This document shows, piece after piece, positions 1 through 8,900 of a stretch of 64,000 nucleotides of DNA. Where the stretch lies: contig JAIGNY010004520.1 of the NCBI GenBank assembly GCA_020152595.1, positions 907,501-971,500 on the forward strand, in the 5' to 3' direction. The notes under the pieces are model-generated. The model was not told the DNA's origin and did not search any database. It was given only the letters and a program-made list of their open reading frames with translations. Origin of the DNA: Chiridota heheva (Eukaryota > Echinodermata > Holothuroidea > Apodida > Chiridotidae). Numbering within the stretch: position 1 is the first letter of the stretch; each line of letters opens with the position of its first letter. The translations under genes were made by a program, and so were the position numbers.

Positions 1-3000
1 TTAAGGATGAAAGATCCAATAGGTAGGGATGTTGGGCCCCAATTTTGTCTTTAGGGGAAATTTACAATATGTATTTTGACCATTTTTTTTTTTAGGACGG
101 TATTTGTATTATTTTCTTTAATGAAAGATCAGATATAGTCTTTAAAGAAAAACTTTTTCAACGTTCTAAAGGCTGAAAGAACAGGTTCATTTTTTAAAAG
201 GGCACTGGTCCTCTTTGAAGAGAACTTTTCCATATGATAAAGTGCACTTTCCCTCTCAGCAAAGGGCACATTTCTTCTCTGAAAAAGGGCACTCAGCTTT
301 TGAGAAAAGTAGGAGGCACGTGCCCCCTATGCTCAACCGGTTCCGCCGCCTATGCCTATTCCTTCTTAAATACATTAGGTCTACATCATATCAGATCTCT
401 GAAGCAAAGAATGCGGATTTATGACAAAAAAAATAATAAATATTTTACCAGTGCCGTATCGAGCCACGCCGACGTATAATTTTACCAGTAACGCTCCATA
501 AATTGGGGGTTAGAGTGTAGCTAAACGCCGAGTCGTAACTTGGTGCCGGTTTATCTGCATCCTTTATGAACTTTTATACGAAATAAACAACAAATTGATA
601 TTCCTGGTTTTTGCCTTTTAAACTGGCATGTTGTTTATTATCTTTATCACACGATTCAGTCCTCTCACTAAATCAGTAAAAAAAAAAAAATTATGTTATA
701 TGTATCTTTGACAATTTACAAAATTCCAGATGTCTCTTACTTGAGATCCCGCAACCTTTTCAATTTAACCTGTTCTGCAACTCTTCCAAAAACAAAAATA
801 TGATACACGAATTTAGAATAGTCAATCAATAACTTCCAACCAATTAGGAATCTGGCTCCTCCTACTAATGTGCTCTAATATCTGAGATTGACAGATACTG
901 CTCTATGTGAGTAATCTTTGTTCCTGTTTATCAATTCTTTCTGGGAATTGATATAATTAAAAACATAAGAAAATGGCGTGAGAAACTATCCTGTTCACGG
1001 ATACGCGTCAATATCAAAGACGGTATATGTCGCTTGTTTACTCGAGTTCGTGACCTGGGTTCAGAATCTAATTTATCTTAAAGGTATATGGACATAGGAT
1101 GGATTAGTATTATACGACATCCCTCCGATCTCTAAAGATGAAATCTCTCTGAGAATTTAGCTTTCTAAACAAAAAATACTAATCATCAATGTACATATTT
1201 TAAAAAAATCTAAAAAGTCCTAAACAAAACTTTTTTATACAATATCTAGATACATTCTTAATCATCATATATCTTTATACTATAACATCTCAATGTCATA
1301 TTACTTCAAGTATTAAACATCAAATACCATGTTTTTAATTTTTCTGCACGATACGATATCTTTAACATAAAATTGATCCAATATTTATTTCCATATGACC
1401 TGATTACTATCGTAATTCGAGACGTCTCATGTCAACGAACTTTACAAGGTCATTATTTCTGATTGCCTTAAAGGGATACTGTACAACAATGTATTATTTG
1501 TCTAGATTCTCAAACGTTTTTTGAATACTCATCTAGCTATATTTTCCTTTTTTAATATTTCAACAAACATTTGACATATCAATTATTGAAATAAAACATC
1601 TTAATCTCATATATTGGCTAAACATGGTGCATATAGACAAAACAAAATAGTTCACATCAACTAGTACAGCTAGAGTGTGCAAGCAGCTTGAAAAAAAAGT
1701 CTTCACTGAACCTACAAAAAATACGGAAGAAAAAAAAAATACCCGGTTGGGTTTGGGGTAGTGAGGCATCACCCCCTCCCTCCCTCCTGGATGTGACAGG
1801 TAGCACCGGACTATACCTCTGTACCGGTGGCAAGAAAGCGTCCTTGACCTGACCGCATTCACATATTACCACTGTATCGATATAGTATTTTTAACTGATC
1901 ATAAAAAAAAAAAATTCATTCAAAAAAAAATCGTGATTTCAAAAAAGAAATCAACAATTTTGAACCTTCAAAAAAAATAATGTTCAAATCCTAATAAGCA
2001 CTGATGATATAACAGACACCTTTAAAAAAATCCTAGCACACGCACATCGTTTTGTTTTTCAAAGAATTATATTGAAGTATTTTTATGACTGGGAATCTGA
2101 CACATTCCAATCTCCAAAATTACTATGCTGGTCGTAAACATTCTTGACAAAGTATGAATAAACATTCCTCAATAGTCACGTGTGTGTCAAAATTACGATG
2201 AATTTAAGTTTCCATCAATACACCTAATCCACGAAAATTCCTTTATAATGTACAATAAACATATTTAAACATATTTATGCATGTGATCAACTCTTTCACA
2301 ACATAAATACCCAAGTTCAATTGACCTATTTTACGTCTTATATATCTCATAAATTTCTACTTTGCGTTTTTCTAAAATGCTAATATTCTTTCGCATGATT
2401 AAAGCAATGTGTAACAAAAAACAACTTCAAGATCATTGTTATTTCTCTATATAACATATTTCATACACAATATTCCGTTATTTCCTCGTTACATATTTCT
2501 CAAAACAAAATTTGTATTTTAACTGATATTAAAGTTTCCAACTTCCAATTCTGATATCATCATCTGAGCTGTAGTTTTTCGGTCTGAAAGGTTTGAGTTA
2601 ACCTGAGTTTTGTGTACACGGTCGCTATTAAGATTACACCCGAAGTGATTCAAGGAAAAAAACGTAAATTCCTGATACTTCAATCCAAAAAGACAACTAG
2701 GTAACACATCAACTGTTAAGATTCAATTGTTTGATAAACATTAATTTGTATAAAGGCTAAAATAAACCTCATATACCCAATATTTCATAACCCTTTTTAG
2801 TAAGAATAGGCTTTTGAAATCTCACTCAATTGTTCTATAAGTCACTCTTGTTTCACTTATTTAATCTCTTCTAATAAATTTACTTCAAAACTCTTCACAT
2901 TTCTCCTGATATGGTAACATATAAATTCTTATAAAATCTTCATATTTTCATAGTAAACATCACTTCATCATATTGTATAGTATACATAATTGATTTTCAT

Positions 3001-3303
3001 ATGGTATTCAACATATCTCACAAGGTTTCTCAAAAATTCTCTTGATCTTCATTTCAAAATACTTCCATAAGTGATTTGTAAGATATACTTAACATGGATT
3101 TTTAAACAACTACTACATTTCTCATTTTTACATTTATCAATTGTATAGAAGAACAATCATGATAACATGATATCAGATTTTTTCAAAGACTAATATTTGA
3201 CTGTAAATTCTAACTTGCTAATCTGAGCTAAGGTCTCTGACCTAGTTTAACAATGTAATTGTTTCAACATTCTCAATAGAGATCCACTAATCTCAATGGT
3301 TTT
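1..3303. other. AT-rich non-coding stretch
   Basis: No ORF here resembles a known family and no splice-bounded exon stands out. At about 195-300 a short AAAGGGCAC-like motif recurs four times. It is followed at 318-352 by a G/C-rich stretch, GGCACGTGCCCCC then CCGCCGCCTATG, which resembles the terminus of a non-autonomous DNA transposon. The rest is AT-rich with homopolymer A/T runs. If the Gypsy element next door once had an LTR on this side it is not recognisable. Confidence 0.5.
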
Positions 3304-3850
3304 TTAATTTAATACACCTTGGACAAATTTATCAACATTTTTGTCGTTTCTGAGATTCCACCATAAATCAAAACTCTTTCCTTTTTGATCTTTATACATC
3401 ATCAATAATTGTGATTGCCCTGCTTTGAAGCGTGGTCTCATTATAGACTTGACATTCTCATTTGGTGCTTCAGTATCAATGTCTCTTTTAGTTTTTCTTT
3501 GTTCTGGCAATAAATCAGTACATGAAGCTGTATCTATATTTTTTTCTGTTTCTCTCACAATAATTCATTTCAATTGAATCACAATGTGCCATAAACATGA
3601 TTTGATCCCCTGTAATAGATTCTAAAACATTTTCTTCTTCGTCTACTATAACATGAGCTGATAATGACTCTTTTATTCGAGTTTTTTTTCCTTTAACTTC
3701 AGAATCTCTACCTAAAATAACCTTAATTTTTTGCAAATTAGTGATCAGCTTCTTCTCCTCAGATGCTCTCATAAAGCAAGGTTTTAGTCTATTGTAACTA
3801 AATACATCATGCAAAATTTCACCTTTCAACGTAGACAAAATTTAACGAGT
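3304..3850 (-). pseudogene. Integrase C-terminal module and pol tail (Gypsy)
   Basis: The minus strand reads NWCGLLVVYQILDRTR before the frame at 3838, and then LKGEILHDVFSYNRLKPCF. Together they resemble the GPY/F module that closes many Ty3/Gypsy integrases (usually W-x-G-P-F/Y ... N-R-L-K-P). Here the GP pair reads GL. The tail continues as a charged sequence through 3515 and, frameshifted, to 3304. No chromodomain and no env-like frame were seen beyond it. Confidence 0.65.
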
Positions 3851-3909
3851 ACGATCTAAAATTTGGTATACCACTAACAGTCCACACCAATTTGCAGTAA
3901 TCTTCTTTA

Positions 3910-5002
3910 AATTTGTTGTCAATGAAGAAGATGTTGGCTTATATAAAGTACACTAACTGTCCTATAGAGTAATTTGGCATTTTGTTCAACTTGTGTGAAT
4001 TTGCTAATTTCTGCGCTTCTTGATGTTTTTCTTGTAACGAAATCATTGTTTTTCCAATATATTTTCAAACTTTTGCTCCAAGTATTTTGCATATTCTTCA
4101 TGCGTTTGAGTAAACCCTGTCCTAGGATTCCATTGTAATTTTGACACATTAGGAGGTTCTCTTCCTAAAGCTAATTCGTATGGGCTATTATCGCCTAAAT
4201 AAGGAGACGAAAATGAATTAAACGCATAACATGTGGTCGATACAAATCTTATCCAATCTCTTTCAAACTGATCTAAATGTACTTTTTAAAATCTTGCTAT
4301 GGTTTGAAAATGTCTTTCTACATTAAGACTACCATGATTCTCTACCCTTATTGTCTTCCTATCAATTTGCAAAGAATCACATAATGTGCAAAGTTTGCCT
4401 GTTAAAGCAGTAGCTGCATCAGTAATAATACAATCAATCCGGTGGTCCAAAAATTCCTACAACTTTCTGAACAAGTGCCTCACATATAGACTGCATTCTA
4501 TTGTTTTCATTGGCACACTAATCACACATCTAGTCTGTCCATCACAAACTACCATTAGGTGTTTATATCCTGGGTTTGTAGTAGGCATACATTTAAAATC
4601 TAAACTGATTCTAGAAAATGGTTTGTACTCGTCTGGTATTCTACAATGAAAAGGTCTTGTTTGATCCATTTTCCCTTTAAATTCTTGACACCTTAAACAT
4701 GATTTCACATAGTTTGAAATCCTTCCAAACATTCTAGGCATATAGAAATTCTTTCTCATAGTTAAGTACGTCCTAGTAATGCCTTGATGGCTACTTAACA
4801 GATTATCATGAAATTGTGATATAACAGTTTCTGACATACTCTCTGGTACACATAGTTGAAGATTACATTCATCACCTTTATCTTTGATAAACAACCGAAA
4901 TAATAATCCATTACATAGAATATACTCTTCTGACCTAAGTTTGACTGATTTTGCAGCCTTTTTGTCAGACGGCATAGTATCGTGAGCGATATAATCGTAC
5001 AC
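3910..5002 (-). pseudogene. Integrase zinc-binding and catalytic core remnant (Gypsy)
   Basis: The 181-codon frame at 5002-4457 carries the H2C2 zinc-binding module: FHDNLLSSHQGI supplies the two His, and VKSCLRCQEFKG the two Cys. The catalytic core starts at ISLDFKCMP, with the first Asp. In a shifted frame, CIITDAATALTGK (about 4402-4440) holds the second Asp, and NHGSLNVERHFQTI (about 4305-4345) the catalytic Glu. So all three D,D-E residues survive, but in different frames. Downstream text such as SPYLGDNSPYELALGREPP matches the usual end of the core. A frame at 4149-3919 overlaps the terminal part. Confidence 0.85.
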
Positions 5003-5004
5003 CG

Positions 5005-5819
5005 GTTTGAAGAATGGGGAGTTTCTTGCTACGTTTTTAGTGTCCTCATATCTATAGGCAAATTAAAATCCCTTATTAACTTACTTTTGATAATGCTCAT
5101 CAATTTATTCAATTCCTTTAAAATTTGTCTTGTCACTAAATTCTCTATTTCTGATATGAGCAGTTTAGACTTATTAGTAAGTTCTGGAGGCACATCCTCA
5201 ATGTGTACTTTTTGACCTAATTTTATCTTCAATAAGTCTGTCAAGGAAGGTTTTTCCCCCTTTTAGTCTCTTTGCTCTATTTTGGCCAGGCTTAGCGGCT
5301 TTTGACCTACTTTCATTCAACAAGGAGGGCAAATCACCTTTCACTAAGGACTGTAGATGTTCGCTCATTTTAGCATGTGCTGAGCTACTCATTGGCTCGT
5401 GAGTTATGGGAATAGAAGTCTCTTCTGTTTCCACTTCAGATTGATCAGATACATCAACCGTATCAACTACATCACTACCTTGACTACCAGTATGAACTTC
5501 TTGTTCACTTGAAGATTGTGGAATTTGTTCCACCTCTTTACTAAATTTTTCTGATTCGTTTGTATTCTGTGTATTCTCAAACACTATCCCTTAATTTTTG
5601 TTCATTTTTACTATCCATTTGTTTACTGGAATATAAATCTGGTACTGAAGTACCCATTTTCTTTGCATAAGCTCTAGTAACTGGTCTCTTTATTGCTGAC
5701 TGCCTATAAAAACATCCTATAATATTTGTTTGCACGCTTGTAGTTATAAATGCAATTAAATTCACAACATCAAATTCAAAATCACGACTATCTGACTTTG
5801 TGGAGCTTTTGATAAACAA
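5005..5819 (-). pseudogene. Acidic linker between RNase H and integrase (Gypsy)
   Basis: Two overlapping frames (5819-5577 and 5584-5198) encode a low-complexity stretch rich in Ser, Glu, Asp and Thr, including SDVVDTVDVSDQSEVETEE. A basic segment with KAAKPGQNRAKRLKGGK follows. A third frame (5244-5029) has DRLIEDKIRSKS-like and hydrophobic traces leading to the integrase. A linker of about 250 residues here is long for a compact Ty3/Gypsy pol, but extended, poorly conserved linkers occur in some metazoan lineages. It has no recognised enzymatic motif. Confidence 0.55.
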
Positions 5820-6161
5820 TCAGCTTATGCTGTTTCTGTACCCATTCATGAACTTTACCTTAAATGCAAAGTCTGATAATTTTATAATCTTTCTTAAAGG
5901 ATTTGTACATAACTCTTCTTTTGATGTTAAAATCTGAACTATGGGTGAATGATCTACAAATACATCAAATTCAACTCCCTTTAACATATGTTTAAATGCA
6001 TACATATTTATCATTAATCTAAACACTTCTAATTCAGTAACACTATAGTTCTGACATGCAGTAGATGAAACCTTTGAATGATATGCTATTATTCTTTCAC
6101 TTCCATCTACAACTTGCGTAACATAAGAACCTGTAGCGATTCTTGATGTATCACTGTACAA
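5820..6161 (-). pseudogene. RNase H domain remnant (Gypsy)
   Basis: A 113-codon frame shows the order of retroelement RNase H: YSDTSRIATGSYV with the first acidic residue, then IIAYHSKVSS, TELEVF with the catalytic Glu, and FDVFVDHSPIVQIL with the second Asp. It ends with LSDFAFKVKFMNGYRNSIS, which resembles the usual end of the domain (the expected G-x-x-N-x-x-A-D-x-L-S follows the break). The reading frame is relatively well kept, but both flanks are frameshifted. Its position between RT thumb and integrase supports the call. Confidence 0.8.
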
Positions 6162-6207
6162 AGTGAATTACCATTACTTCTTGGCAAATTTAATAAGGGC
6201 GAGTTGT

Positions 6208-6775
6208 TCATTTCTTTGACTTGCTCAAAAGGTTTTTGGTGTTCATCTTTCCATTAAATTTTTTCCTTTTTCTTGCCAATTGATGTATTGGCTTGAGAAT
6301 TTCCAGAATTTTTGGAAAAATTGGGAAACGTAATTTACTGCGCCTATGAATATTCTTGCTGATTGGCGTTGTATGGCCTTGGTAATTTTCTGATCCCTTC
6401 ACATCTATTTGTCTGTGGGATTATACACAACAAATTGTTTTCATCAACAAAAATCTTATGTCCCATATATATCGCATTTTTTTTTTTTAGGGCTTACATT
6501 TTTGCGGGCTAATTTTGAGTCCCATTTGTTTCAAGAACCTCAAACACTTCATGTAATTGCTTTCTATGTTCCTTTTTGCTTCTACTAAACACTATAATAT
6601 CACCATGGTGTGCTATGCAAAATTTTCTACGATTTGGTATCTCTGATAAAATATAATCAATTTTGGCTTGAAAAATCCCTGGAGATGCATTCAATCCCTG
6701 AGCTAACCTTTTGTATATTTTTGTGCTTTTCTTGACAAGAGTAGGCAAAAAAATGCCGACTTTAAGTCAATAACA
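6208..6775 (-). pseudogene. Reverse transcriptase palm and thumb remnant (Gypsy)
   Basis: The fragment begins with VIDLKSAFF (about 6747-6775), the motif-A block that carries the first catalytic Asp. After a short gap it continues with LAQGLNASPGIFQ and then IAHHGDIIVFSRSKKEH. In functional Ty3/Gypsy RTs the last block carries Y-x-D-D. Here it reads H-H-G-D, so the first catalytic Asp of the pair is Gly and the Tyr is His. At 6402-6208 a further frame gives FPKILEILKPIHQLARK, matching the thumb/connection segment before RNase H. Multiple frameshifts separate the parts. Confidence 0.82.
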
Positions 6776-6913
6776 CTAACGGACTAAGCACTTGTGCATT
6801 GGAGTTGCCTAGTTTTTGTTGTTTTCAGAATTAACTCCGAGTTTCTAACAGCATTGGGGAGTTACCCTGAAGGGTAACACATTTATTTTCTGCTGGCCTT
6901 ATGATATAGGTCT

Positions 6914-7190
6914 TAATGGGAGAAAAAGAGGCCATTTAATTCTTCTAAGACTTCTGATTCTAGTATAATATCTACACCTACGAGTCTCTTGGTAATTAAA
7001 GCTGTGAATTCTTATTCATATTCCTGAATTCGGACTTTAAGCCTTATTTCTTCACTTGCATATATATAATCACCATTACCTACTCTAATCTTTACATTAT
7101 CAACCTTGTTTCTTTTACAATTATTAAAATAATTACAAGTGTTCACAAGGGTTTCTGATACCAATGTTTTAGTAGAACCAGTCTGTTAAA
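6914..7190 (-). pseudogene. Retroviral-type aspartic protease remnant
   Basis: The minus strand encodes TGSTKTLVSETLVNTC around 7135-7182. TGST (7171-7182) is the flap-facing part of the D-T/S-G active-site motif of retropepsins. The preceding Asp lies in another frame because of a small indel. About 60 codons later comes LVGVDIILESEVLEELNGL, matching the (I/L)(I/L)G-type C-terminal segment of these proteases, although the usual glycine is replaced. The frame ends in a stop near 6915. It is non-functional. Confidence 0.7.
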
Positions 7191-7240
7191 ATCGACACAT
7201 TCTTATCATCATTGATTTATCTGCTGAAATCTGTTGCGTT

Positions 7241-7834
7241 TCAAATTCTTCTCTTTCTGGGACAGTATAACTCCTGCTGTGATAGGCTATTCCCTGTGTT
7301 GGTTTCCATCACAAAAACTTCTGCTGGTTTTTGTCTCTCTTCAGGATTGTTAACTGCTTCCTGCAAATCCAAAAAGTATTGGGTTTTTAACACCAATTCG
7401 TCAATATCTGCATTCGGATTTGCGATCAAAATGTGCTTCCTACACTCTGATGGTAAAGTTGTGATAAATCTAAGTTTTATCATCTTCTCCTTATTCCCCA
7501 ATGCTATCAGCAAGTTTGCATTTTCTCCAGATGATCCGTCCATCATTCCATTGTACGTTGTCAAATTTTCTGACTAAATTTGCAGATCTCTTCACTAAGT
7601 CAATAACAAAGGCATTTATTTTTCAATTTGAAAATTAGTACATTTCAGTCTCTCTGCTTTAACTGTATTTTTCTTTAAAGTTAATTTAAATAGTATCTCG
7701 ATCTTTCCAAAATCTATGTCCTTGAATTTGAGATAATCTTAGAATCAGTAAGCGCTGTCTCTTTTTTTCATTTGTCTTTTTGAAGACATGAAATCACTGG
7801 GTTTTAAAGTGTTTTGAGGTGTTTCTTCTGTCAT
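7241..7834 (-). pseudogene. Gag-like capsid fragment of the Gypsy element
   Basis: A possible start codon lies at 7834 (minus strand), followed by a short frame that reaches a stop after about 29 codons. The gag signal is best in a second frame at 7564-7241: a segment with KMIKLRFITTLPSE and DIDELVLKTQYFLDLQEAV, which has the helical, leucine-spaced character of retrotransposon capsid domains. Between the two frames, peptide traces (LVKRSANLVRKFDN) show that at least two frameshifts separate them. No CCHC zinc knuckle was seen. The assignment rests on position upstream of the protease and on general resemblance, so it is less certain than the pol domains. Confidence 0.6.
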
Positions 7835-7904
7835 TTTTGATTAGTTTATTCGTTCTCAATTTTTCGTCAATCTACTTTACTGTTAATTGATGCCCTTTTG
7901 ACAG

Positions 7905-8144
7905 CATTAGGCCTACATGAGTATGAATCCCAATTTAACTAATTTGGTCAATTCTTTGTCAAATGTCAATAACCTTTCTATCTTCCTCTGTGACTGAATA
8001 TGGTCTGATATAAAACGGATTTTCATCGTTCAACTCAATATCAACCTCAAAATCTGGGCAATGTGATAATTCACCGTATAATGAAAAAGCATTTCTTTGT
8101 TCATCTAAAAAATGATACTTTTTTTTTCTTTCCGTTTTATTCAA
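7905..8144 (-). pseudogene. Displaced RT N-terminal fragment (Gypsy type)
   Basis: The frame at 8144-7959 contains LDEQRNAFSLYGELSHCPDF, followed by VDIELNDENPFYIRPYSVTE and EEDRKVID. In a neighbouring frame it continues ELTKLVKLGFI. This is the finger-subdomain entry of Ty3/Gypsy RT (acidic, then P-F-x-x-R-P-Y, then K-L-x-x-x-G-x-I), normally found after the protease. Here it precedes gag in the transcriptional direction. It is either part of a second, largely lost copy or a rearranged piece of the same element, which lacks exactly this segment. Confidence 0.75.
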
Positions 8145-8161
8145 AATACTATCTTACAAAT

Positions 8162-8470
8162 CTACTGTTTCACGGAGAGTGAGAACTCTTTGGTCAACTT
8201 CAAACTGTTATCACGTGTTACATGAGGATTACCTAAAACATGCAAGAAATAACAGGAAGCTAAAGCATCACTACCAGATAGAAACTTAAACACCTGAATC
8301 ATATCGCCACGTACTCTTCTCAACTCAAGCGTGGTCAAACCAAGAATTCGCAACCTAGATTCATAAGAGAGATTCCTTACGTCGGGAATATTGCAGGAAC
8401 AGGGAGAATTGGGACTGATAGAAGGAAGGGGTGATGGTATTTGCCTTATTTTGATAGTTGAAAGTAGCAT
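8162..8470 (-). pseudogene. Non-LTR retrotransposon RT C-terminal fragment
   Basis: The 102-codon minus-strand frame contains LSYESRLRILGLTTLELRR, then VRGDMIQVFKFLSG, then TRDNSLKLTK. This order is characteristic of the extreme C-terminus of Jockey/CR1-type LINE ORF2 proteins in invertebrates. The RT palm is not present nearby, and the frame abuts the displaced Gypsy RT fragment with only 18 bp between. It may belong to the same LINE group as the remnant at 52.4-53.8 kb, which lacks this terminal part. Confidence 0.8.
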
Positions 8471-8900
8471 TTTACTACTTGTAATTCATAGAATATGGAA
8501 CTAATTTTAAACAAAATTTTACCCCATATTTGCTTAGAACAGTATAACCTTTCCCTTTAATCTGCTTTTCTGTATAAGAAATCGGAAAGTAGCAGACCAT
8601 GGTTTAAAAAGTCGAAAATCTTCACCCTTGCTGGATAAAATCTAACAAACTATTGTTTCTTGTCTATGTTGGCATACCAATCTATGTCCTGATTGCATAT
8701 CTATAAATTGCCATCTTTATGTCTTTGTTGATGAAGTATCTTTTCCGCTTGAGTTTCATATAGGTATCATAAATTAATATTATTGTCTAAATATTATGCA
8801 CCGATTTATAATTTTCTTTCATATACTCTCCGCTTTGTACTATTTCTGATTGTCCAGGGCGCTGTGTAAGATCAGTCCTCGGACTGAACAGTCTATACCC
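8471..8900. other. Non-coding stretch, nothing recognised
   Basis: AT-rich sequence between the LINE fragment and the left inverted repeat of the minisatellite-bearing element. No coding similarity, tandem repeat or tRNA-like box was found. Confidence 0.5.

Larger units (their letters stand above)
3304..7834 (-). mobile_element. Degenerate Ty3/Gypsy-type LTR retrotransposon body
   Basis: On the minus strand, fragments occur in the order gag, aspartic protease, reverse transcriptase, RNase H, acidic spacer, zinc-binding integrase and integrase C-terminal module. This is the pol order of Ty3/Gypsy elements; in Ty1/Copia the integrase precedes RT. Every domain is broken by stops or frameshifts, so no intact polyprotein remains. 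No LTR pair, primer-binding site or polypurine tract could be identified. The RT N-terminal third is missing from its expected place between protease and RT palm (about 6776-6913), while a fragment of that type lies upstream at 7905-8144. It is a transposon fossil with no relation to the GPCR gene downstream. Confidence 0.88.

Noticed and set aside
1-8900. LTR pair for the Gypsy element
   Set aside because: No direct repeat of LTR size with TG...CA ends could be found on the two sides by reading.
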